From Tritrichomonas musculus (Eukaryota; Parabasalia; Tritrichomonadida; Tritrichomonadidae), in NCBI GenBank assembly GCA_039105265.1, contig JAPFFF010000005.1, positions 1,550,001 through 1,614,000 on the forward strand: a DNA stretch of 64,000 nt. Reading direction: 5' to 3'. Positions 21,440 to 31,800 of the stretch are shown in pieces. Under the pieces are notes generated by a model. That model did not search any database. It was not told the origin of the DNA and saw only the letters and a program-made list of their open reading frames with translations. Every line of letters starts with the position of its first letter. Positions within the stretch are counted from its first letter, which is position 1. A program made the translations under genes and the position numbers.

Positions 21440-21682
21440 TTATACAAATAATTGAAAGTTTAATTAACGAAAAATTGTATGACTAATTGAAAAATTACTT
21501 TTTCTTATGTTCATATTCAAATTTATATTTGTTTCTTCATTTATTTATACTGGAATAGTCCAATAAAATATAGCAAATAAGCAAGAAAACAAAGATCGAA
21601 TTTTTTTTAATATAAAAGAGGTGGAACTTTTTCTAATAACTTGTTCTTATTAATTTCTTAGTATTGTATTTTTCAGTAAAAG

Positions 21683-21901
21683 ATGAATTTTGGTTCACAG
21701 GAATGGTATGCAAATAATCCTGATGATATTTCAAAAGAAATTGGATTGATCTATAGTAGAAGTCAGAGTGGTGATAATTTTCCACAAGGTGTTGAACAAG
21801 CAATAAGCATTTGTGACCAAGCAAAGAAAGAAAAAAAAACTCTCAGAATACATGTTGAAAAAACATTCCCCAAGTGGACTTGGACATATACAATTATTTA
21901 A
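21683..21901 (+). CDS. Small protein of an unnamed family (FPKWTW motif), copy 2
   Basis: A 72-residue protein homologous to the minus-strand gene at 21164-21439. The shared core runs QEWYANN..EIGLIY, SGDNFPQGVEQAISI, and FPKWTWTY. It lacks the hydrophobic N-terminal extension of its neighbour and ends just after the aromatic motif, so the domain itself is about 65 residues. A T-rich leader with TTTTTCAGT precedes the ATG. A divergent promoter probably drives both copies. No function can be assigned from sequence. Confidence 0.6.
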   Translation: MNFGSQEWYANNPDDISKEIGLIYSRSQSGDNFPQGVEQAISICDQAKKEKKTLRIHVEKTFPKWTWTYTII

Positions 21902-22133
21902 TAGGAATTAATTAATAAATAATCACAAATATATAATATTATATTTTTATATGATGAAATAGAATAATCAAATAAAATATTTTTTATCATCATTCATCAT
22001 TTTTAATTTTAAACAATGAATTTAATTATCAATTTTATCAAATTAAACTTTGAAGAAAGTTGATATCATGACAAGGTCATTAAAATATATTTTAAAATCT
22101 ATATTAAAATTAAGTATTTTATTAAGTTTTGAT

Positions 22134-22165
<32 letters not shown>

Positions 22166-24434
22166 CTTTTAAATAAAATGTTCAAAATATCTACAAAATA
22201 ATTAAAAAATGATCTTCATGTTTCTTTAATTTAATTTCGTTTTTTTAACTGTATAATTGCTATTTTCATATCATTTCTAATAAGCATGTCAACTTGGATT
22301 TTATTTTTGAAAATGGTGGTTTTTATTGGAATTTTGGTTTTTAAAAAAAAAATTCATAAAGAACGTGATATGTTCGTGAATCTTGAATTCTTCATATAAG
22401 ATTATATATTTTATGAGATTTGGAAGGTTTTTAATTGAACTTTATAATGTTTTCGAAAAAAATAAATATTATCAAAAAATTTTCTGATATACAAAGCATT
22501 AATCTTAAATCATTTGAATCATTATAAATAAATAATATAGAAAAATGATTATTTAAAGTTATATCGTTATAAAATATAAATGCAATATGTTATTTTTTTT
22601 TTTTTATTTTTTTTTTTTTTTTCTGAACTTTTATACTTCATAAAGCATCAGTTTTGATATATTTCAGTACTTTTATAGTTTTTTTATTTCCTTTTTTAAT
22701 TCTTGAATTTCATTTGCAAAAAGAATCATATTTAAAATATCTTACCAAATATAAATTCAAAAAGTTTATTTAAATAGAATGCCATTTTACTCCCAAAATA
22801 AAAAAAAAATAAAAACCATAACGTTCTCCTCCATGGTTTTTATGGTTTTTATTTCAATGCATTTTGATCGAAAATGATCGTTTTCCTCACAAATAAAAAC
22901 CAAAAAATCATAAAAAACGTTTTTTGGTTTTTATTTGAATGCTTTTTGATCGGAAATGATCGAAACGCATTCAAATAAAATCCATAAAAACCATGGAGGA
23001 GAACGTTATGGTTTTTATTTTTTTTTTTATTTTGGGTGTAAAATGGCATAAAAGTGTCTATTAAATATTCATGGTGTAAAATGCCATATTAAAATATTAC
23101 TAGAAAAAAATGAAGAATTTTTAATGAAAATTTTTGACAACAAAACTTAAAAACCACCATTAAAAACCAGTTTTGGATTTTAAATCTATGGAGGCTATTG
23201 TTGACATGCTTATTTCTAAATGATATTCCATGATGTGCAAGGCTTATTTTTTTTTTTTTTTTTTTCAATTTGATTTGTGTATTTAAAATCATATATTCTG
23301 AGAGTTTTTTTTATCTGTATTCTGAGAGTGTCTTGTTTTTTTCACAATTTTAATGTAAAAATAGAATCTTCATATTTTATTGAAAGGTACTACTATTGGT
23401 TGTGTTTTTTATGCAATACTGTGTGAAAAAGCTTAAAACATTCAAAATCATAATTTAAGGTTCTCCTTCCCAATTAAAATGTAAATTATTCAATATTGAA
23501 TTAACTCATAGAATAAATAATTCAATAGAGCATTTTTAAGAAAAAGTTTTGGTGAAAAATAAAAATATTTGGCCTTGAAGATTAAATTTTATATAATTCC
23601 AAATTTTATTGATTTTTGAATTTTATGATTTCTATCCGTAAAAAAAAAAATTGATAATATTTCATTAAAATGTTTTTATTCAATTATTTAAAATATATAT
23701 ATGTATATTTTTTATATTTTAATTCATTTTTTAAGGACAACAGACAAAATTTTGAAAATTGAAAGAGTAAAATTCAATGAGTTCCCACAAAATGAAATTT
23801 TTAATATTCTTGTTTTTTAAAAATGGGAAATAGTAATTATTAATATTGTATATATTCATGAGCATCATATTGAGTATTTTATTATCCAAAGAAATAAAAA
23901 ATTAAATAGAAATAAAAATATTTATTAATTAAAGGATGAAAATTTGATTCAGATAATATAATTTTAAAAGTATTATATACCCACTTAAGCAATTTACTGT
24001 TATTATGATGTAAAAAATGCTAATACTGATTTATGATTTGAATATTTATAAAATGCAAATAAAACGAATATTGTCATCATATTGCAACCTTACAATCTAA
24101 TTGATTCTTTATATGAAGTTGTGAAACATTTTAATAAGCAGGTTTATTGATTATGGTAATTTGTATTGATTTTTCACACTTAAAAGCTTTTGTTAACTTA
24201 GATTCTTTTAATATTTGAATTGTTGAATAATATTTGTAAGGATTTTCTAATGTAATAGTTCGTGATAGTTCTAATAAGACGGGAAAATAAAACCAAATAA
24301 AAAAAATTGATAAGGCCAATTATCTCAAAAATTCGCCTTATATACATATAATCTTTATTATTTGGTTTTTTAAAGAAGAAAAAAATTTGATTTTTATAAT
24401 AAAAGTAAGCCTTCATATTCGAGATCATTTTTAT
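21902..24434. other. Long AT-rich gene-free region
   Basis: About 2.5 kb without a supported gene. It contains poly-T runs at 22138-22163, 22592-22622 and 23248-23264 and the fold-back element at 22779-23049. A second copy of the element's terminal motif, GGTGTAAAATGCCAT, lies near 23073-23087. No RNA gene was recognised. Confidence 0.5.
22779..23049. mobile_element. 271-bp fold-back MITE-like element
   Basis: The whole segment is a long imperfect palindrome. It opens ATGCCATTTTAC and closes GTAAAATGGCAT, and the outer ~65 bases of each arm match almost perfectly, including CGTTCTCCTCCATGG. Homology continues more loosely toward the centre, where AAAACCAAAAAAT and its complement form the tip. 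It has no coding capacity, as expected of a non-autonomous fold-back transposon. The flanking dinucleotides (GA and AA) show no clear target duplication. Confidence 0.6.
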
Positions 24435-24713
24435 ATGCAATACAATTGTCTCCTTGAAATTATTGGATCAGATCTTAAAGAATTTCAAAAGTTGTCATTA
24501 GCTGTAATTGATAAAGAAAGACTTTCATATCGCCTTATCACTCACACTGAAACAAGAGAAGACACAATTTTTCCATTCATCAAGAATTCTATTCAAAATT
24601 TCTTTTTATCCAAAAATATGATTTTTAATGAAAAAGAAACTCATTTTAGGATGATTATCTATTCAAATGGAGAGCCATCAATCAAAGCATCTTTTTTGAA
24701 AACATTTGACTAG
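24435..24713 (+). CDS. Small protein or truncated gene, function unknown
   Basis: A 92-residue frame starts MQYNCLLEIIGSDLKE at 24435 and is preceded by TCATTTTTAT at 24425-24434, a strong trichomonad initiator next to the ATG; the longer start at 24387 is less likely. The sequence is alpha/beta with normal composition. Downstream (24714-25000) coding-like stretches continue in changing frames, for example VSRSVDQTLESIVEDKIA, so this may be the front part of a decayed longer host gene. No family recognised. Confidence 0.45.
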   Translation: MQYNCLLEIIGSDLKEFQKLSLAVIDKERLSYRLITHTETREDTIFPFIKNSIQNFFLSKNMIFNEKETHFRMIIYSNGEPSIKASFLKTFD

Positions 24714-25089
24714 AATGGTAACTTAATGCTCTAACTCTGTAAAACTGAAGTTACCAAAATATGGCAAACATATATTAAATGTTAGTAGATCTGTTGATCA
24801 AACTTTAGAATCCATAGTTGAAGATAAAATTGCAAATAATAAAAATCAAGTTTTTTGGTCAATTGCTGCATATTGTTCCACATAAAGTTCATCTTGCAAT
24901 AGTTTGGTTTTTCTAGCTAATAATTGTTTTTCCCATTTATCCATGTTTCAGAGCGCATAAACAATATATTAGAAATGTGGATTGAAAGTAAAAATTCTGA
25001 ATCAATGCTGATTTATTCAATTTTCGTTGTTTTTTTGGCTACCAAAAATTGAATTGATAAATATTTATCAAATTTATTTAAAAAATTAA

Positions 25090-25133
25090 TGAAGTAGCTT
25101 TTTTAAAGGCGGAGCCTTCAAAAAGCTACTTCA
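25090..25133. repeat. Strong 14-bp stem-loop with nested GC-rich tip
   Basis: TGAAGTAGCTTTTT pairs perfectly with AAAAAGCTACTTCA, and the tip AAGGCGGAGCCTT forms its own five-base stem. Only 12 bases further on a second hairpin begins at about 25146: ACTTTTTGAGT pairs with ACTCAAAAAGT, with ATTATCT/AGATAAT outside it, ending near 25206. The pair resembles RNA 3'-end or insulator structures, but no transcript end can be assigned. Confidence 0.5.
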
Positions 25134-25599
25134 ATTTATGTTTGATTATCTGTTTTATAACTTTTTGAGTATTTTACAAAACTCAAAAAGTGATTCCTAG
25201 ATAATTCTTTTTAATTTGTTGCTGTTTTTGGGCCATTTTGTTTACCATTTCTTTTCATGATAAACATTTTTGATTTGTTTGGACTTGGAGGGTTTTTTAT
25301 TGAAAAGCTCAATTAATATAAAACAAATCGATATAATAATATCATGAATATATCGATAAATATAATGATATATAGTTTGCCCAATAATTGGAAAGTGAAA
25401 TGAAATATTTTTTTTCACCATTTGATAGGTCAATTTCATAAAAAGTGGCTGACAAAAATAATAAACAATGCTAGAAATCATTTCAGCTTTTGAAATATGA
25501 TTAGAAAATGCTGGTGTCAAATTTGATTCAATTCACATCACTTTCCAATTTTATGGTAAACTTTACTTGATAAAATAAATATGATATTCATAAAAAAAA

Positions 25600-25666
25600 T
25601 TTATTTTTTCTGAAAAAAAAAAAAAAGAGTTAGCACTTTAAATTACGTTACGATATTAAATTAATA
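25600..25666. repeat. Fragment resembling the Polinton terminal repeat
   Basis: TTTTCTGAAAAAA followed by AATTACGTTACGATATTAAA closely resembles 52436-52495, the gene-side part of the 398-bp Polinton-linked repeat, in the same order. Only this short piece is present. It may be a relic of an older copy or a shared AT-rich sequence. Confidence 0.35.
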
Positions 25667-25669
25667 ACT

Positions 25670-26513
25670 TTATTTATTCTCATACTCAGTTAAGCTAGAT
25701 CCGTTGTGTTGCAAAATGAAAATGAACTGTTTCAAATTTAAATCCCATCTTGGTGAAAAGTCCAAATGTCCATTTGGCATAGGAACAAATATTTTTTCTT
25801 CATTTTTAACAGTTTCAAACAATCTTTCACTGTGGCTGAAAGGGAGGCAGGTGTCCTTCTTGCCGTGGATGATGAAGATTATCTGCCTGATTTTAGCTGC
25901 TGCTTCAAAAAGTTGTTCATGTTCTAAGAAATCGATTCCATATTCCTCTTTGATGATCTTGCATGCTTCAGGATACAATTGTTCAACTTTTGAGGCAGGA
26001 ACCTACATCCACTTACTAATTTTGAATACAGAACGATCTTTATGGTCAACATAAGGTGAATCAAGGGCCAAACAAACCAAATCTGGAAAATGAGAAGCAA
26101 CATAAATTCCACATGCTGCACCAAGTGAATAACCGAAAAATGAAACTTTTTGATAACCTTGTGAAATTAAATAATTAATGACAGTTATGCAATCCTCTGC
26201 TTCATTAGTTGCTGAATCCAAGACCTCTATAGTCTAAAACACAGAAGCTAACGCCGTATGGGCATAAATATGAATAATAGCTAAATTAATCTAAAATACT
26301 TCCTCCATCACCATGTGTATATAATACAATAGGATTGCCTGGTAATGGATTTTCTGCCTTTTTAATAAATATTGCAATATTTTCCCCCGATGATGTTGGA
26401 GCTTTAATAATATCTTCCTCTCCTTCTTCATCAAAATCGGTTAATTGTCTTTGGCATCTCTTAGAAACTAATGTTTCACATATTTTATTAATGATTCTTT
26501 TATCTTGAGACAT
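25670..26513 (-). pseudogene. Alpha/beta-hydrolase pseudogene
   Basis: This is a broken copy of the intact hydrolase at 26602-27510 and stands head to head with it. Three frames carry matching pieces: 26513-26286 (MSQDKRIINKI, NPLPGNPIVLYTHGDGG), 26280-26003 (YGVSFCVLDYRG, then SFFGYSLGAACGIYVA with the nucleophile elbow GYSLG) and 25978-25670 (IIHGKKDTCLP, MPNGHLDF). The frame changes near 26225-26285 and again near 25980-26010, so no full-length protein can be made. It is a host duplicate that lost function after an inverted duplication. Confidence 0.7.
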
Positions 26514-26587
26514 GTATTTACTAAAAAAAACAATTGTAAACTTTTTCAATGTAGTCGTTTAATTTTTTGAATGGTTTATATATTTTT

Positions 26588-26592
26588 GTCAT
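26588..26592 (+). promoter_or_regulatory. Initiator (Inr) of the intact hydrolase gene
   Basis: TCATA sits about 12 bases before the ATG at 26602 and fits the trichomonad initiator. It supports the annotated start and a very short 5' leader. Confidence 0.5.
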
Positions 26593-26601
26593 ATTTTATT
26601 A

Positions 26602-27510
26602 ATGACAGCTCAAAATGAAAGCGATGATGCTCAGTTAATAAATGAAATAGCCACAAGAATGGCCAGAAAAGTAACCAGACGCAGAAAAGATGTTTTAGAG
26701 CCCATTTTTGATGTTGGTGAATTTGTTCGAGTTCCAATTAAAGATGCACTTGGAAATTCATGCAATATTGGTATTCTTATAATTAAATCAGACAATCCAT
26801 TACCAGGAAACCCAATTGTCCTCTTTGCTCCAGGTGATAACGAGAACATTGATGGATACAAAGGCGAGTATTATGCATTTACTAAGCACGGAGTGAATTT
26901 TTGCGCAATGGATTATCGTGGCAATGGATACAGTGAAGGAGAATACATAACTTACGGTGATAACGAAATAGACGATGTTTTTGCTGTCATCAGATATTTG
27001 TATCAAAGCGGTTACCAGAAAGTTTCATATTTTGGACGATCAAGAGGTGCCACTTGTGGATTATATGCGGCCTATGAATTCCCAAACCTCACTTCTGTTG
27101 CCTTAGACTCCCCAAGAATTCATTCTGGAAGAGATGATGAATACATCTCAGAAAAATTCAATGTCCCTATTGAAAAAGTGAGAGAAATTTTGCCACTTAT
27201 ATACAAAAAAATAATTGAATTAATTGGCATCGATTTTTCTCGAGATTCCCAGCCTTGCGAATTTGCAGGACAAATTCGGCAGCCAATCTACGTCATTCAC
27301 GGCGAAACCGACATTTGCATCCCGATTTCTGAGAGCCGTGAATTGATGACACTTTTGGGAAGTGAAGAGAAAAGATTTGACTCTTTCAATAGTCATCACA
27401 ATGATTTTTTTAAAAGATATCCGTTTTGGATGAAGCAGTTCTATTTCATTGTGAAGCACAGCGGTTCTGACGTGTCTGAAGAGGAGTTCAATCAAACCTA
27501 TGATATTTAA
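26602..27510 (+). CDS. Alpha/beta-hydrolase fold serine esterase/lipase-like
   Basis: The 302-residue protein has the complete alpha/beta-hydrolase layout: GNPIVLFAPGDN (oxyanion-loop region), FCAMDYRGNGYSEG, the nucleophile elbow FGRSRGATCG (Ser near residue 144), the acid in VIHGETDICIP (near 236) and a His in NSHHNDFF (near 264). There is no signal peptide, so it is probably cytosolic. This subfamily (YqkD/Bem46-like, DUF-type X-Pro hydrolases) cleaves esters or peptides of unknown identity. A divergent dead paralogue lies 88 bases away. The start is backed by an initiator at 26588. Confidence 0.85.
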   Translation: MTAQNESDDAQLINEIATRMARKVTRRRKDVLEPIFDVGEFVRVPIKDALGNSCNIGILIIKSDNPLPGNPIVLFAPGDNENIDGYKGEYYAFTKHGVNFCAMDYRGNGYSEGEYITYGDNEIDDVFAVIRYLYQSGYQKVSYFGRSRGATCGLYAAYEFPNLTSVALDSPRIHSGRDDEYISEKFNVPIEKVREILPLIYKKIIELIGIDFSRDSQPCEFAGQIRQPIYVIHGETDICIPISESRELMTLLGSEEKRFDSFNSHHNDFFKRYPFWMKQFYFIVKHSGSDVSEEEFNQTYDI

Positions 27511-28899
27511 TAAAGGTTTATTTGTAAAAAGTTTGCTTGATTTTGAATAAAATAATATTTCTTACGAATTTGTGTCAAATCAATTCTGCAATTTTCATTC
27601 AATAATCATAGAAGATACCGCATGAAAAATTTGATGCCATTGATCAATTGAATGAAATTACAATCCTCATCTAATTGACTCGGTAATTTTTTTTCAACAT
27701 TGTAAAGGCTGTTTCTCAATAAACCTTCAACTTTTTGAAAAGAAAAATAAGAATTAATTGTCTCAATTTTCATACAATTATATTTTACTATTGCAATAGT
27801 ATATTATTTAGAAATAACCAAAATAAAGTATTCATATTCCATCAGAATTTTCATGTTTCTTCAGAATTTCTTTTAAAAAATTGAGAAAATATTAAAACTT
27901 TTATGTTATAAAGCTGGATTCAAAATGCTTGGGACAATAATCTTTTTTTTTTTTTTTTTCAATGTTTCTCTGAAAATTTTGCATTCTACTTGGGACTTAT
28001 TGACCTTTAAAATGAGTAATTTTGACCTTTACACATTGAAAAAGTTTGTCCCAAGCCAAATGAATCTAACTTTAGAAATTTAATCATATCCAATTTTTTA
28101 ACCTTTATTGATCGTATTCAATTCAAAAATAAGTTTCAGAAATTTTAAAATGAAGTTTTAGAGAACCCACGAAACTTTTTCGAAAATGAAGCATTTTTAT
28201 AAATTACATAATGAAGAATATCTATAATAAAAATATAAAATACATAAGGTATAATTGATCATATATCATCTAATAAATGCTTATTTTGCTATGCTCCTTA
28301 TTGAAATTGTATCACTTGAGATTATGCACCAACTTTTTGAGAAAGTGAGTGAAATTAGTCAATTTTTTCAGCGTTATATAATTGATGTATTCGATATTTT
28401 ATTTATAAATAATATAATAGTAAATATATATAAATACTACTGATAATCGATGATCAGAAGATAAAAGTGATGAAGGCGTCAAATGTCAATACGAAAATAA
28501 TTCAAAAGAAATGAATATCTTCTCAGAAATAAATTAGCCATCATTTGTCAAATTATTTAGTTTTAGTTTAAAGGTGAGCCGAAACCTGTTTTTATCACTG
28601 AAACTTTAAAGCATCAGTAATTCGAAAACATTATCTAATGTTAGCAGGTCAAATTGAATCATCTAAGACAGCAAATGTTAGTAAACAAAATCATTATCTA
28701 ATGAAACCAAAATTAGAAAGTCAAATGAATCATCTAAAGCAACAAATGTTAGTGAACCAAAAACATCATCAGATGAAACAAAAGCTAGTAAGTCGAAAGC
28801 TGTATGCAACACAGCAAATATATTAACAAGTCAACTATATCCAAAAAAAAGAGTAGATAAATTTTAAATAAAATATTTAATATAATCACTAAATAATTA
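27511..28899. other. Gene-poor AT-rich region with a repeat-like coding remnant
   Basis: No intact gene. At 28637-28868 a degenerate direct repeat of about 65-70 bases built on AAATGTTAGTAAACCAAA encodes Ser/Lys/Asn-rich sequence (for example NVSEPKTSSDETKASKSK) in one frame. It looks like the tail of a lost low-complexity protein. The frame at 28255-28443 is AT-driven. A T-run lies at 27943-27959. Confidence 0.45.
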
Positions 28900-31800
28900 T
28901 TAGGTAAATGAGTCAAAATCATCAACATATTGACTATTTTGCTTAACTGCCAAATCTGTTTGTTGATCTTTGTCATATTCACTGGCAACTTTCTTGGTCT
29001 GATATTTCAGTCCTTTTTTCTTGAAATGGAAATTATACATAAATGTCCCAAACGAAAGCATCAATAAGAATCCGATTTTCATGAAATATTTGACAGGAAG
29101 GTTTTCGAAAACCATTTTTTGACCAAAATTTGAATTCAATTTGAAGAAAGATTTCTCGCCAAACAAATTATTTAATTCATCTCCGCTTTGAGAGAAATCT
29201 TTTGCAGCTCCAATTCTCAGCAGCAAATCGAAAATGAAAGCAGCATCAGAATCGAAACTTTCCAAGAAATGGATTTGATTTTTCACAACATTTATAAGAA
29301 AACCGCAAATACTATTACAAAAGCTTTCTATTTTATCTTGAAGGAATTGTGAAGCTAACTTCTCAAGAACAATCTTTGCAGTTTTCTTCAAGATTTGTCC
29401 AGCGAGTTCAATATTAAAGCCAGAAATCCATTGTCCAATTGTCAAAGCTAATTTTGTTATATAAACAAGTCCAATGATAAGAATTCCCGCCAAAATTGGT
29501 ATCATGCTTCTCACACTGATTGTGAATACAAGTAAAGGATCTTTATCAACCAGACATTTATAATCGTTAATTATATCGTTATTAATATTCTCAATTTCAA
29601 AATCAAAACATAAGCCAAATTCACAACCGCCGAGTGTTCTTCTAAGGAAGAACTTCAATCCCAGGTTACTTCCAACAAATTCATTAATTTTTTTGCACAT
29701 TTGGTTGAAAATGTCATCTATTTTTTCGGTTATACTCATTAGAATTGGCTTATAACCGTCAGGCTGTTTTTTCATGTATTTCAATTCAGGATCAGAAATG
29801 TATTTTTGTTCTTGTTCGTCATTACCTAATGTGTTGATACGTGCACCTGAGTTATCAACCAATGTATATGGTCTAAATCCAATGAAAAATGCAACAAAAC
29901 CTTCAGTTCCATTAGTAGAAAAACACTTTGCAATTTTTGCAGGGAAAGAAGACAATATTGCATTTTCATAATAAGCAACAACAATATCAAAAATGTTCAT
30001 AAAAGTAGGAACAATGTCATAAATTTGATTCTGGTTTTCTAATTGAGGAATATAAATTTTCAACTGTTCTATGACAACAGTTAATTCTCTATTTAAGTAC
30101 TCTTCATATGTCAATGTTTGTTCTTTCGAGTAATATTCACGATCAGCTTTATCAATGAATAATGACCATGATTCAAGAATCATTTCTCTTAAATATTTTT
30201 GGAAAAGCATCCATGTATATTTACAATTGGGACAATTAAAAAGAGAAAATATTTTTTCTGCTTGAATTAAATGGAATGTGCTTACATCCATACAAAGAGG
30301 AAACTCATAATTAAAAACTTTTATTCTATTGACATTAATTCTTGCATTTCTCATTTTTTGTATATATTCTTTACTAATCTTTTGAGCTCTGATATTACTA
30401 TCAAAAATCCATCTTCTTTTTTTCCTGAATTCTTCAATGAATTTGATTTGTAAATCGTTCTTGATTGTGAAATCACTAAGAACATTTTGCATTGAATTTT
30501 CTGTAAAAGTTTGTTGAGGTGATAAAAATTGACTCATCAAACATATCACTCTAACTGTTCCATCTTTTCCTTGTCTCGCCGTTCTTCCAAATGCTTGATA
30601 CATTACACGTGTGTTTGATGTATAATAAGTAACAACAACATGTAATGGTTTAGATGGTTCTTTAATATCTGTTCCTCGACCACAAACATTCGTTCCTAAT
30701 GAAACAGCTCCTTTTAATCCTGCAATTTTATCTGGCTTGATTTTCTCATCTTTGCCATCAAAAATATTAATGTTTTTAATTCCTTTTGAAAAAAGTGCTT
30801 GATAAACATATGATATTTCATTCAGATCTCTAAAAATGACAAGAACTGGTATTTCTTTTGCATGATATTCAATAACTTCATTTACAATTTGTGCATTTCT
30901 CTCTTTAATTGTTGAGCAAATAATGGATGGAAGTTCAATTCGATGATTTGGTGCATCTCGTGGAATTTTCTTTGTTATTAAGTTATAATGTTTTTCTAAG
31001 ATTTGTTTATCATATTTGTTGCCAACGGTTCCTGTTAATCCGCAGACTCCACTATATAATTTAACAAATATTGGATGAGAGACATATAGATAATTCATTG
31101 ATACATCTTTTATAATCATGTTTTCGTTTTCTTTATTATTGAATATTTCTTTTATGGCAATGAATTGTTGAATAAATCCACTGAATTCTTTATTTGGCTC
31201 CAAAATTCCTTTGTGATCATAATCAAATGGAACAATCATTTTGAATTCTTTAACAATTGATTTTTCTTCTGTTTTCTTTTTTCCTTCATTTATCTCAGTT
31301 TTTGTTTCTTCAATTTCTTTCTCTTCTTTAACTGGAAGAAGCTTATTAATTTCATTTTCTTTATCTTGTTTTTCAACGTTTTCTTCATCATTATTTTTAT
31401 CATCCAAAGATTCATTTTCTTCATAATCTGAATAATCAGAGATTTCTGAATCATAATCTGTACTCGAATAACTTGAATATTGTGAATATTCAGAATATTC
31501 AGAATATTCAAGATCTTTGTCTTCATCTTCATTTTTTTCTTTTGCTTTTTCTTTTGTTTTGGTTTGTTTTTCTGGTTTCTTTTGTGACTTATTAATTGCT
31601 TGTTTCTTGTTCTTCCATCTTAAATTGTAGAAGAATTTTTTAACCTTGCTCATTGATTTCTCTTTGAACTCGTTTACTTTGTTTTCAGCTTTTTGTTTTA
31701 TATTTTTTGGTTTATCTTTCACATAGAATTTTTCAATTGAGTATTTTTTGCCATTTGTAAATTCAGGCTGATTAACAATATCAATTTCTTTATACATTTG

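Larger units (their letters stand above)
24714..25669. other. Decayed coding remnant and hairpin cluster
   Basis: 24714-25000 holds out-of-frame coding-like traces continuing the gene on the left. 25090-25206 carries two strong stem-loops, and 25600-25666 resembles part of the Polinton terminal repeat; both are annotated separately. The minus-strand frame at 25242-25520 is hydrophobic and AT-driven and I do not support it. Confidence 0.4.

Noticed and set aside
25242-25520. 92-residue minus-strand frame with hydrophobic segments
   Set aside because: Composition follows the local AT content, there is no initiator near the ATG, and no relative or motif was seen.
28255-28443. 62-residue plus-strand frame
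   Set aside because: Ile/Asn/Tyr-rich sequence expected from random AT-rich DNA, with no start context or neighbour support.
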